Positions 10,771-20,600 of a stretch of 64,000 nt of DNA are shown here, in pieces. Source of the stretch: Phytophthora sp. 'mugwort' (taxonomy: Eukaryota > Oomycota > Peronosporomycetes > Peronosporales > Peronosporaceae); contig JAUCEF010000011.1 in the NCBI GenBank assembly GCA_033558025.1, forward strand, positions 434,001 through 498,000, written 5' to 3'. Made by a program: the position numbers and the translations under genes. The notes below the pieces were generated by a model. That model was not told the origin of the DNA and did no database searches. It worked only from the letters and a program-made list of their open reading frames with translations. Position 1 is the stretch's first letter, and each line of letters begins with the position of its first letter.

Positions 10771-11494
10771 ATATTAAAGTTGATTTCGAGAAAAAGACAA
10801 TCGATTTCGTGTGGTTATACCAGGCTACAAGAGGAAGGTCGTCGAATCTCCCCCACCCACAGAAGCGCTCGTGTCACTAACTGATGGCGAGGTAGGCTCG
10901 CAACATACTTAACTAAACTTAAAATACATACTGGCACAGTGTTGTGCCTTTCTGACAAAACGTCCTCCGTTTTATTGTCCTACGTAAGGTAGGGGTCTTA
11001 CTAAAGCACTCCTAACTAACTACAGTGACTACAGTAATTAGTCCGACTCAGACTAATTATTTTTAGCAGATTTTCGACGTGTTCACACTAAATAGTCTGA
11101 ACCTAGATGACATAGACTAATTTTGAAAATTGACTAATTATGAACTTTCTAAGTAGTCTGAACTACATAAAAGGTGTATTATGCACAGTGAGCTAGACGA
11201 TTGCCACATCACCAGCGCTGTTTATCACAGCAGAACCAACAAACGCGGCTTCTTCTGTTGCTTCTTCACTGCTGTTCGTCTCACGTTCTCGTGTCATCGC
11301 ATCCGTGTCGTCTCTATCATCGTCATCAATCGCATCGGACTCCTTCTCGCCTGTGAACTCTTGTGGGTATTTCTGGATGATCTCCTGAAGGTGAGGAAAG
11401 AGTTGACGTGTTGACCATACTCCATCAACACCCAGCGACAAGCGCAGCGCATCATAGCTTTGAGGGCGTAGTTGATGCCATTCTTGTCCCGCTT

Positions 11495-12760
11495 TTAATT
11501 CATTTTTCTAACAGCAGCCACAGCTAGCTGCAGAAAGAAGCGTTTCCCAGGGGTTTTCAGCTTACCTGAATAGCTGCCGTCTTGTCGGGCTTTGTTCTGC
11601 CACTGGTTGTCTTCAATAAGACCAATCTTCTTGTCATTCCACATTCGTGACCAAACGCCCTTAATCTTCGCAATGACGAACGAGTCGGCATCTGGCATAG
11701 GTCGGTTGCATTTGCCGGTATTTATAATGCAGCCGTGCATTAAGACGCGTGAGTTCATCTTGTTATTCAGACTCATCGAGATGCCAGAGTAATTATCCAA
11801 GAAGATAGGCTTCTCTCGGCCGTGGGGGTCGGCACCCCCCATCGCTCTTCTTTCCGTAAGGTACTCTCGAAACAAGCGCTGGTCCATCTACGCATTCGGC
11901 CCTGAACGATAGCACGCGCCGATGACATCGTCCTTTACGCCTCGAATGGGATAGCTTCGCTTGAATTCGTGAAAATCACCATGGGAGGATGAATATAGAC
12001 ACTCGAACCACCCGAGATACGAACGACCATAGTCATCCCTTCTCCACCAGAAACGACGTCGGCGTACTTGATCTTCGTTTCACTAATGAAGCCTAACGTC
12101 TTCCCGTTGTCAACGTCAATCATGAAATGCGTCTCGTCCACATTCTCTACTGCGTTTTCGTCGAGCTTGCCGCTCGCAAAATCCCTCTTTAATTGACCAA
12201 GGTGAGTGGCCACATCACGCTCGACTTCGGCTTGTTTCTCGGGGCTTGTCTGGCGCTTACACGGTATGTGCTCGCAGTACAATCTGATGCTTCTCCATAA
12301 TGCTTGAGCCTATCTCGTCGTTATATTTGCTGCCAGAAGAACGCCGTTGTCATCGAACGACCGATTCGGTATTGAATGTAGTTCCCGTCGTGTGAAATAG
12401 GCGAACGCGACTTGGCGGAGCATCGAACTTTAGGCCAATCATTCTGAGGCGGTCAAACTTATCCAGCAAAACGGGGTGAAGCCAAGTTACCCAAGTGCTT
12501 GGACGTCGGCCTCAGCTAAAGATACATTTCCGATTCAAGCGCACCCGCCCCATCTTTCTGTGTCCAGAAACCACGCTCGAACCACGCCCCGTTTCAAGAA
12601 TCAAGAGTTTCGATCTCTTCCGCCACCAATCCATCGCTTTAGCTAGGTCTACCTGACGCGTCTTCGACTTGAATATCGTCGGGAACTTGTCGACCGCTTT
12701 TGAAAAACCAGCAGCGCGCCACGGCTGACATTCTCGGTTTTAATCATTCACCGGAGCACC
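11495..12760 (-). pseudogene. DDE transposase, disrupted
   Basis: Minus-strand coding pieces run from about 12760. The first is a helix-rich N-terminal part (QVDLAKAMDWWRKR near 12650), then GLKFDAPPSRVRLFHTTG near 12420. The catalytic domain follows, with NVDETHFMIDVDNG at about 12110-12150, FLDNYSGI near 11800 and DADSFVIAKIKGVW near 11680. These supply the three acidic positions expected of a DDE/DDD transposase. The conserved strand IFTNSS ends near 11960 where the frame shifts, and a TAG at about 11890 replaces the Trp expected before MDQRLF. Stops also break the N-terminal half. The His usually found after the second Asp (NxSGH) is Ile here. The gene is dead. Confidence 0.8.
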
Positions 12761-13424
12761 TTATTTCGCTGGGCAATGCTTGTGACGACTTAAGCAAGCG
12801 GTTGGACGGTTAAATGCACCATGCGCGAGTCATGTTCCACCGCGTCGACAGCCGATGCCGCTCTTGTCAGGCCATTTGATGTTCCGGGTCTCAATTCAAC
12901 AAGCCCCGGTATGCTTAAACTGGGATTTAGCCCGTGCGAATGCAGCGACAATGGGCGAGCTCGAGAATAGCTTGCTTGATTAAGGCTTGGACGTAGCTGG
13001 TGTTTCAGTAGCACACGATGATCTGCTGGGGCTGGGTGGGGTGGAAGGACAGGCTGGGCATTTCACGAGCTGGCCGAATCCTCTAGGGCCGACAGGCGTT
13101 CCACAGAAAGTATGCATCGCACAGCCACAGTCGGGGCATTAATGAATTTTACCAGCGCTCTCACCGCAACTACCACAAAGAGAGGAATCGTCGACGTCCG
13201 TTTTAGCGATGGTTGGGTACTGGATTCTTGTATGCTGGTTGCAAAGTGAGCGCTGCGAGCTGCGGTTTTATATCAACGCTATGGTTGGTTCGGAATGGGG
13301 TTTACGTGTGAAGCATTACTGGCTGCAATCGAGCACTCCTGTCCAATAGCAGTAGACACAGTAAAAGAATCCCACAAAGAAACCCATTTTTAAATGGGTA
13401 CGTAATATGAGAGCTCAAATTATA

Positions 13425-13612
13425 GAAATGGGTACTAAAACAAAAGAAAAGGGCGAAACAGCCTGCTCATTTGATCGAATATGAAAGAAAAGCCCATCTT
13501 CGGCGCTTTGCGCCTCTATAATCGGTGCCGGATAATCATCGCACGCGGGGACTCGAACTGAGGTCGTGGGACTGGATGGGCAGGAACCAGCCCACTTCGC
13601 CAAGATGAGCCC
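13425..13612 (-). mobile_element. Putative tRNA-derived SINE
   Basis: On the minus strand a 5' head starting GGGCTCATCT carries an A-box-like TGGCGAAGTGG (13592-13602) and, 32 nt further on, a B-box-like AGTTCGAGTCC (13549-13559), the internal RNA polymerase III promoter arrangement of tRNAs. A GGCGC-TTT-GCGCC hairpin follows at 13502-13514, then a T-rich tail. AATTATA occurs on both edges (13418-13424 and 13613-13619), consistent with a 7-bp target duplication around a 188-bp insertion. The head does not fold into a complete tRNA with an acceptor stem, so a functional tRNA gene is unlikely. Confidence 0.5.
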
Positions 13613-13750
13613 AATTATACATATACTAATATTGAACTTTTCTGCTCAGACTAATTTTGAAGACAAAGAATTTCAGGTCACATGAATTAGTCTGGTATAG
13701 AGTGAACGCAGACTAATTGTGAGCTCAGATTAATTACTGTAGTCACTGTA

Positions 13751-14107
13751 GGTGCCTATGTCTAAGCTAACCCTACCCAACATCTGACGCATAGGACCTG
13801 ATCTGCTGGTAGATGTGGCTCGACAAATCATTTCTTTAACCCTAAACGCTCTTGAGAAGGTCCTACTTTTTGAGGCCAGATTACAATGCATCTTAAAATT
13901 CTTGGATCGATTGGGATAATCCAGTACATAGGTACTGAATTGTGGAAATTGCTCCGTAAAGTTATTCTATTGTAGAATATACTGTATGTGATCACTATGG
14001 TATCGTAAATACAGTAGTTACCGGTATGTGTACAGACCACAATTAAGATGAAAGAGAAAAATGTTAAAATGAAAAAATACTTTTAGTTTTACGGATAAAA
14101 TTCGAAG
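13751..14107. other. Upstream region of the glycosylase gene
   Basis: AT-rich single-copy-looking DNA between the transposon's TA duplication and the UNG initiator. No coding frame, RNA gene or repeat is recognised. It presumably holds the UNG promoter, although part may be displaced by the transposon 360 bp upstream of the start codon. Confidence 0.5.
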
Positions 14108-14121
14108 TCATTTCTGAACTG
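14108..14121 (+). promoter_or_regulatory. Candidate oomycete initiator element
   Basis: TCATTTCTGAACTG matches 11 of 14 positions of the oomycete initiator consensus TCATTYYNCAWTTT. It ends 5 nt before the UNG start codon. Oomycete initiators usually lie within about 100 nt of the ATG, so the location is acceptable but leaves a very short leader. Confidence 0.35.
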
Positions 14122-14126
14122 TCGAC

Positions 14127-15068
14127 ATGGCAGGAGCAACGCGCGACATTCGCTCGTTCTTCGGGGTGCAACCGCCAACCAAGAAGCGCCGCACGACACA
14201 AGTTGATGCGGACCCAGACAAGTCCATTCCCTCCAAGTTCATTATAAGGAAGCCTCAAAGTGAGGCGAGCACCAGCGGCGCCCAAAAGCAGGACCAAAGG
14301 CAGCAGCAGGAGCAAGACCTGAGGCAAGACGATGGCGTGGTGCTGTCCGTGACAAGCTTCTCAGGCCTGCAGAAGGCTGCACAGCTACGCTTGCTCATGC
14401 ACCAGTCGTGGTTCGATTTGTTGCAGAAAGAGTTTGCGCGAGGCTCTTTCTTGGCGCTAATGAGTTTCCTGGAGGGTGAGGAAGGCCGCAAGAAGACCAT
14501 CTATCCACCGCCAGTTGATGTGTTCGCGGCGCTGCAGGACTGCACCTTCTCCGACCTGAAAGTGGTCATACTGGGCCAGGACCCGTACCACGGGCCGCAA
14601 CAGGCGCACGGATTGAGCTTCTCGGTGCGTCACGGGGTCCCGCCGCCCCCGAGTCTCCAGAACATTTTCAAGGAGGCCATGAACGACGTGGGCATTGCTC
14701 GCCCTAGTCACGGCTGTTTGTCCTGTTGGGGGCGCCAGGGGGTGCTACTCCTTAATACGGTGCTAACAGTGCGCCGAGGGGAACCCAACTCCCACAAGAA
14801 ACGCGGCTGGGAGCAGTTCACGGACGCCGTCATCTCCAAGGTCAACAAAGATGCCTCTAACGTCGTATTCCTGCTCTGGGGGAAACCGGCGCAGATGAAA
14901 GGCGCACTGATCGACACAGCGCGACACCTAGTGGTGCGCTCGTCACATCCATCGCCACTAGGAGCCACTAAAACCAACGCGCCATTCCTGGGCTCCAAAT
15001 GCTTCTCGCGTGCCAATAGCTACCTCAAAGAGCATGGCAAGGAGCCCATTGACTGGAGCGTGGTGTAA
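14127..15068 (+). CDS. UNG: Uracil-DNA glycosylase, family 1
   Basis: A 313-aa intronless gene for the enzyme that removes uracil from DNA and starts base-excision repair. The water-activating motif GQDPYHGP holds catalytic Asp152. The uracil pocket has the Phe of GLSFSV (about residue 165) and Asn210 in GVLLLNTVLTV. The minor-groove loop HPSPLG holds His274 and the intercalating Leu278. Other family signatures are KKRGWEQFTDAVIS, VVFLLWGKPAQ and the C-terminal KEPIDW. The first 24 residues resemble nuclear UNG2: IRSFF at 8-12 looks like a PCNA-binding box lacking the usual Gln, followed by a basic PTKKRRT likely to be a nuclear signal. Residues 45-70 are Gln-rich linker. The start is the first in-frame ATG and keeps this N-terminus. 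The gene converges on the ELMO gene 122 bp away. It shows no decay and is probably functional. Confidence 0.97.
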   Translation: MAGATRDIRSFFGVQPPTKKRRTTQVDADPDKSIPSKFIIRKPQSEASTSGAQKQDQRQQQEQDLRQDDGVVLSVTSFSGLQKAAQLRLLMHQSWFDLLQKEFARGSFLALMSFLEGEEGRKKTIYPPPVDVFAALQDCTFSDLKVVILGQDPYHGPQQAHGLSFSVRHGVPPPPSLQNIFKEAMNDVGIARPSHGCLSCWGRQGVLLLNTVLTVRRGEPNSHKKRGWEQFTDAVISKVNKDASNVVFLLWGKPAQMKGALIDTARHLVVRSSHPSPLGATKTNAPFLGSKCFSRANSYLKEHGKEPIDWSVV

Positions 15069-15190
15069 CCCCGATGTATACTTCGAAGTATATACGATGG
15101 GTTGATTCACAACCTCACCGTGTATATGCCTTCGTCGCTAGTATGTTAGCTCCTTACCTAATACAAAAAAGCTGACGAATCAACCTAGAC

Positions 15191-16521
15191 TTACACCGTC
15201 TTGCGAAAACTGCAGCACCGTGCTCGTTGCCGATACCCCCACACATCGAGCTCTGAAAGCGTCAGGGTCATAGGTCGACGTGAAAGAAAGGTCACGATGC
15301 GTGCTCGCGTCTCAACAATAGCTTCGCGGAAGTGCATCAGCGTTGTGGTCGGATCTCGCTGCAGCTGCTGCTTCCACACGGCGTCCATCACTAATAACGA
15401 GTGCGCGAACACGTGCGCAAGTGCAATCTCTGCAGGCCCACCTTCTGCGCAGGCTAATTGATGAGAAAAGGCCGACGATGCGAGTGAGGTCGCGTCACCC
15501 ATCAATGCTACAAACCCGCGCAGCTCCGGATGTGTCCGACTTGGTTGTTGTGAAGTCTCGAGCTCGGCGTTTTCCGTGCCGCAGCACGGACAAACAAGCG
15601 GCAGTGGCTCTTTCAGTTTCAAGTGGCACAGTAGCATTTCCAGCAGATTCAACGCGCACAAGCACACAGGGAAGCGGTTCTCGCGTGACATCCGCTGCAA
15701 TACACCAACGACGCAGTGAATAAGGGCAATGGTGAGTCGGGATTGAACAGAACATGCACGAGAGAGGATCCCTGCTCACTTTGAACTCGTCGTTGAGGTG
15801 ATCTGAGAAGTAGAGCAGCATTCGGATGGCCAGTCGTCCGGACGTACGGAGGTCCGACACCGGGTCGTCGTTCTGTGACGAATAAAAGCAAAGACCAGCA
15901 AGAACCATAGTCAGCTTTTCATCGCCATCAAAACGCTCGAATACCGCTAAAGTAGACACGAAAACTCGGCCGCGCTGGTCTAACTTACTTGGAAGCCCAC
16001 GTCACGCCAGCGCAAGTTGACGCGTCCTTCGTAGGGCAACGTGGAGAACAGGCCGCTCCAGAGGTGTTGCAGCATGTCATCGTCCTCTATACAAAATGCA
16101 GCGTGTCAGTCTCCTGTAGCCGAATGCTCACTCGGTTGCGGCTCAGCTCCATACCTGGTAGTGTCGGGTCAAATTGCTCGCGCGCCGCCTGCCGAAGCGC
16201 GTAGATCTCCCCCATCTGTGCCGACGTGGCAAAGTCTTCGTAGTCGCCGATGCGATCTGGGAAGACCCATTTCCAGCACGGCCACTGACTGCACGGTCGG
16301 CAGCATAGCGACCGCTCGTCCTCGTCGAGATCCCCGTTGCCTTTGCCGTCGAAGTAGGGCGAGTGGTCGCTGCCGGAGTGCCCGTTGCTCAGCGTCGTCC
16401 CGTTGGTAAAACTCACGCCGTTGCCAGCCGAGAGGTATCTGGACAAGCAGTCAGGGGAGCGAACGTCCAGCTCCTCCTCGTCACCAGCATCGCCGGCCAG
16501 CAGAGGGCGAGACGCGTCCAT
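15191..16521 (-). CDS. ELMO-domain protein, four exons
   Basis: Proposed exons (minus strand) are 16521-16132, 16084-15989, 15872-15780 and 15694-15191, giving 360 aa. The three introns (47, 116 and 85 bp) have GTGAGC, GTAAGT and GTGAGC donors and AG acceptors, and all are phase 0. Splicing joins DDDMLQHLWSGLF and RWRDVGFQ to NDDPVSDLRTSGRL and AIRMLLYFSDHLNDEF, then PVCLCALNLLEMLL. This is the order of the ELMO/CED-12 domain (LW, W..GFQ..DP..D-R, LLYF). Exon 1 encodes about 130 acidic, Ser/Gly-rich residues with a Cys-rich CCRPCSQWPCWKW. ELMO-domain proteins act as GAPs for ARF-family GTPases or as Rac-GEF partners; the Arg of D-L-R is kept. The partner here is unknown. An alternative acceptor 2 nt earlier at intron 1 would break the frame, so the chosen one is preferred. 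Confidence 0.85.
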
Positions 16522-17390
16522 GGCAACACAAGATACGCCAGTGCAACAATTGATTCGAGTTGAGTATAGAGTCCGGATAGTGACTTCCAGCAGTCACACG
16601 CCCACAATTGGCCGAAATACGTCGAGATTAGATTAAAGAAGTCTTCACTCAATGAAGTCACTGAAGACCTGTTGTAAGCTGCTCTACTTCAAGGTGAATC
16701 TGGGAAGGGTGTTATCGTGGGGACGGGGGACACTCTAACGTGCCGTAGTGCGAATCAGGGAGAGGTGTCGCTCTTACAGGTAAGCTGCCGACTCCATCTT
16801 TTATTTATCAGTCGTGTATTTCCCTCGTATAACAACACCCAAGAACAAGAAACAAGCTATTGATTTTACTACTCGGTTACCTGCGTTACTTTCGTCTATA
16901 CTACCACCCCTTCCACCAACAGCCCAAGGCTATTCGGCCCGTGAACAGGTGGGAGCACGTGACATGGTGGAGAAGCAAGATAGCTTCTAGCTGTGGAAGG
17001 CACGGTTCGGGACGAAAGGAAGCCCTGTACGGTCGCATTGGAAGCGTCCGCGTGAAGGAGTGATTGATACACTTTAGTGAAGTCCGTCTCGTCTCTTGTG
17101 TACGGTTCGAGCATTGGTTGCTCGCAGATATAACCGTCGCCGATTTCCCGTCCCTCTTTCTTTTGGTTGGCGGACTCACTAGTTGTTTGGAGACACTGCT
17201 GTTGCTCGGAGAATCTGGTTCGATTGAATACAAGGTTTTGTGATTCCCTACTGCTGATACACTGGAAGGTAGCCCGGCTGCGAGAGGAGACTGTAACACG
17301 TTGAGTGTTTGAGGTCAAGGGACCCTGCGCGATTGGATCAGGCCTCATATCGTTCGAGTAAAGGTGAACAAGGAAAAGTACTAGTGGTAA
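16522..17390. other. Intergenic region
   Basis: The ELMO promoter should lie in the first few hundred bases, but no clear initiator or TATA element is recognised. A long minus-strand open frame (16896-17729) has no recognisable domain, runs opposite to the adjacent gag relic and is probably not a gene. No LTR edge is evident. Confidence 0.45.
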
Positions 17391-19160
17391 TACTGGAGAA
17401 ATGACCTCCCGAGGACAAGGCGAGGAGAGAGAGGGGGACGTTGAGTTTGGATACGCCGTCAGTGAGGCGTTCAGGTCTAGCGAATAGGAGGTCGGACTCC
17501 CGCAAGAGCAATCGCCGGAGATCCTTCCTCGTGAAACGGAGTATGAAGGGGCCGCGGAGGCAAATCGTGCTCGGGATGCGGGCGCCGCGAGCGCGCCATT
17601 GACGAATCTGTCGCGTCCGGACTTGACGACGACGGAGGGATGAATGCGGTTGTTGCATTGTTGCATTGTTGCAGAGGACGGTAGCCCAACCCAGAGGAGG
17701 CGATCCAAGTCGGAGGTCGGCAACTCCAATTGGTCAAGTACAATACCACTGCGGGAACGCTACCTGCTGGTGACCACCCGTCCCAACGGACTGAGAATGC
17801 AGGACATGAACAAGGACGCCACGGTACCAGATTCGGTCATCCAAGTGGAGTATCTGAAGGACTGGATCTTACGAACGCTGCGCCGTCGGGAAACACTACG
17901 GGCACGCTACCCGAGTCGCGACGGGACGTCGATTGAACGGATACGTCGAGGCCAACCGAACTACGGCCAACAACGCGAACTCGAATACAGGAGGGCCCCG
18001 ACCGGGCCCATATGGGTATACGAACGAAGGATGGGCTAGTCAACGACGTTCTCAACCATCGATACCGCCGCGGGGGTATGCCGGAGGATATCAGTTGCCG
18101 GCATCCAGACCCATGACCCCCAGACGACCCATGACGGTCATTGCATCGTGCGGAGAGTTCACGATAGCGGACATATCGAATGGACTTGGACTCAATTCGC
18201 CTACTATGTTTTACCAAGCTGCACCTGCGGAGCGAGAGGCTGCCACCAGCCTACCGTACGCCTCTGCTAGATTCGGAACGTCTCCGACTTGGGCTGCGGC
18301 CGCGAGTGCGGCGGCTGCTTCGCAGAGTACCTCGGCAAGCCAGTCAATGACTATGGCGGACATGAAGCTCAAGCACGTCCTGCCACCTCCGGACCCGTCT
18401 AATGACGGTGCTTATGAGAGGGCTCTCTCGAACCACTCCAACCAGCAATACCTACAGTACGGGGGCATGCCCTCGCACGTCAAGAACGCTGTGCGAGTGA
18501 TTCAACCGTTTTACTCGGAAGGTTACTCGAGCAAACGTTGAAAAGGCTAGGTCGTTCTGGGAAGCGTTCGAAAGAGCCACGTAGGGGTTGCACGACTCGC
18601 TCATGCTGAGCGCGTTCGAAGGGCAAGATTGGAGAGGAGTGGTGGATGCACTCGCGAATTCAGGACTTTGAGACGCTCCAAACTCGGTTCCACGACCAGT
18701 TTGTCTTCAGACGCCGTTGCAGATGATCGAACGCTTGAAGACTACGCGGCGTCTGCGTAATATGTCGGCTGAGGTATGGGGAGACATGATTTCGGGTCTG
18801 CGACGCTGCCCAGTGTTACGACCAACAATGCGGTACCAATACTTCTTGTCGGGATTAAAGAACAGAGACTGGAAGGCGGCATTGAACACGAACATGGTGA
18901 ACTCTATCCCTCAGGCCGTAGCGGTCCTGCTGTACAAGAATATGCACATACCTGTGGAGGACGATGCTGATTTCATGGAAGAAATCCAGTCGAAGCCCAA
19001 ATCGGATCAAGTCATGATAGCCGTAGCGCACACGACTCCTTCCCGAAGCGTTTCCTCAGCGTCTTCCTCGACGCTGGCTTCGAGTGTCGTGCTCTCCACT
19101 TCCTTCTCAATACCCTTCCGGGTTACTCAACTCCGGAGTATTTTCGTTCAAGTTCGTTGA
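17390..19160 (+). pseudogene. Gypsy-like gag (capsid) relic
   Basis: The plus strand holds decayed gag in several frames. It begins with an acidic/Ala-rich start near 17400-17640 and a Gly/Pro/Arg-rich linker near 17950-18150. The longest open piece, 17933-18541, contains an Ala/Ser-rich run, then KHVLPPPDPSNDGAYERALS and RVIQPFYSEGYSS. FWEAFERAT, LMLSAFEGQDWRG and RFHDQFVFRRR follow near 18560-18710. A capsid-like segment at 18720-18990 contains LRNMSAEVWGDMISGLRRCP and NTNMVNSIPQAVAVLLYKNM. Such FW..F / W...F / P.W / L..F spacing is typical of retrotransposon capsids. Frameshifts and stops rule out function. Confidence 0.6.
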
Positions 19161-19312
19161 GCCCTCGGAGGCATAGTCATTCATCTCCGCAGGATACTCT
19201 TCACTAACGACACTCGCTTCCACAGCAGGCTACACCAGAGCCTTAACATTCGACATCCCCTCCACAATCATAGCATTTTCCTTCACTTCATACCTCGCTG
19301 GAACGGTTCCAG

Positions 19313-20017
19313 CTATTCCTTCACGTCTAGGGGTTTGCATCGGCCCGTGCGCAGTATAGTCTGCAGCGTTCCAGTGTCTCCCATACGCGCCGTTACTTGG
19401 ACAAGAGGAAAGAGCGGCACCTCCCCCCTTCCTCCTGTCCCTATCATTGTTGTGAGGGTCCTAGACCCTGCGCAGGTGGAACCCCGTATTTTCGCTGATG
19501 TCGTCATGCTCCGGATCGCGGCCATCATGGGGCAATTAGCCACAACGTGGCCTGTCTGCTTACACATGAAACGCGCCGGAAGAAGGGGGGGGGGCGACCT
19601 TGCGAAAGTGCCCCATACCCTCGTCCAGGGCCGTGCCCTCGCGGCTCCAAGCACTCAGCTTGAAAGTGGCCTTTTGCATGCAGTTCGAACAAAAGCCATA
19701 CTGTCGCTTGCACTCGTTTGTTCCGTGCCCAAGCATATGACAACGCCCATATATGATGTGGCTGTCTCGAGAGTACATATCCGGTCCTTGTCGGATGCCT
19801 CGGAAAAACGGTTCCGACGAAAAGTTCGCACCCATTCATCGAAGGAGTCATAACGGGGACTCCTGGAGCCTCCTGTACAGCGGAAACATACTCCGGCCTC
19901 TCCTGCGAACGCTGTGGGTCGCGGCAACTGTTGTTGTTGTTGTAGCAGCAAGTTCTGGGTTTGCTGTATCATCGACATCATCTGAGCCAGTGTCAGAGCC
20001 CCTAGTGAAGTGATCAA
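19313..20017 (-). pseudogene. Zinc-knuckle (nucleocapsid) relic, opposite strand
   Basis: On the minus strand, after a Gln-rich start (LLLQQQQQLPRP near 19930), three CCHC-like knuckles can be traced. The first is YGRCHMLGHGTNEC (first Cys now Tyr). The second, CSNCMQK.HFQAEC, is split between two frames. The third, CKQTGHVVANC, lacks its first Cys. Residues are spread over at least two frames. The relic points towards the plus-strand capsid relic at 17.4-19.2 kb. It is either the inverted 3' part of the same gag or the remnant of a separate element. Confidence 0.55.
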
Positions 20018-20546
20018 GGTTGTTTATAAAGATTTCGAATGGTCAAGGGCTCGTCGGTTGTGGAAACGCGGAGTTTGCCCGACAACCGTACGCTGGAAGC
20101 CAAGGACAACTCCAATACTGACGTCCCCCCTACTATCCTCGTCGGCTTCGCGGGATCGAGTTCAAGGAATAAGTGAACGACCCACTCGTGAAGGAAGTGG
20201 GACTGGAAATAGAGAATGGACCCCAGGGGGAGACCGAGGTGGACTCGAGGAATAAATTATACTACCAAGAAGAAGGGGTATTGGATACGTTGATCGCAGA
20301 CGCTGAAGGTGCAGTGAAAGAACGGCTGGTAGCCGTAATAAAAAAGGATACCGTTCCAACGGGCGAGAACGGCGTAACACATGGAGACTATATTGTGGCG
20401 GAAACCTCCTCGTGGATAAAGATGACGGAGACTTAAAGGACAGCACCAAGATGAAGACCGTTCCGGTGAATGAGGACAGCGTAGAGTACGAGGGTGGTTT
20501 GGAACCAGAAGTCATCTTGGAGGGGAAGGACCGTGGAGGTCCTGGG

Positions 20547-20600
<54 letters not shown>

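Larger units (their letters stand above)
11023..13748. mobile_element. pogo/mariner-like DNA transposon
   Basis: Perfect 18-bp terminal inverted repeats, CAGTGACTACAGTAATTA at 11023-11040 and its complement at 13731-13748, are each flanked by TA (11021-11022 and 13749-13750). This is the Tc1/mariner-superfamily target duplication, and CAGT ends are typical of the pogo branch. AGACTAATT or its complement recurs several times within about 130 bp of each end, as subterminal binding sites often do. The 2726-bp element holds a broken minus-strand transposase and, near its right end, a SINE-like insertion. Intact termini with a dead gene suggest it could move only with a transposase supplied elsewhere. 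Confidence 0.85.

Noticed and set aside
13540..13612. A complete tRNA gene
   Set aside because: A- and B-boxes are present, but no acceptor stem pairing or convincing anticodon arm could be formed, and flanking 7-bp repeats favour a SINE.
14127..15068. UNG as a retrotransposed or horizontally acquired gene because it lacks introns and sits amid transposons
   Set aside because: No poly-A tail or target duplication is visible. Intronless genes are common in oomycetes, and the N-terminus is of eukaryotic nuclear type.
16896..17729. A 277-codon minus-strand open frame
   Set aside because: No domain, signal or family resemblance. It overlaps plus-strand gag-like sequence at its upstream end and has low-complexity Ser/Arg composition, so it looks like a chance open frame.
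20550..20595. The Arg-Glu repeat read through the (AG)n run as a functional charged domain
   Set aside because: The run is a pure dinucleotide microsatellite inside a frame that is broken on both sides.
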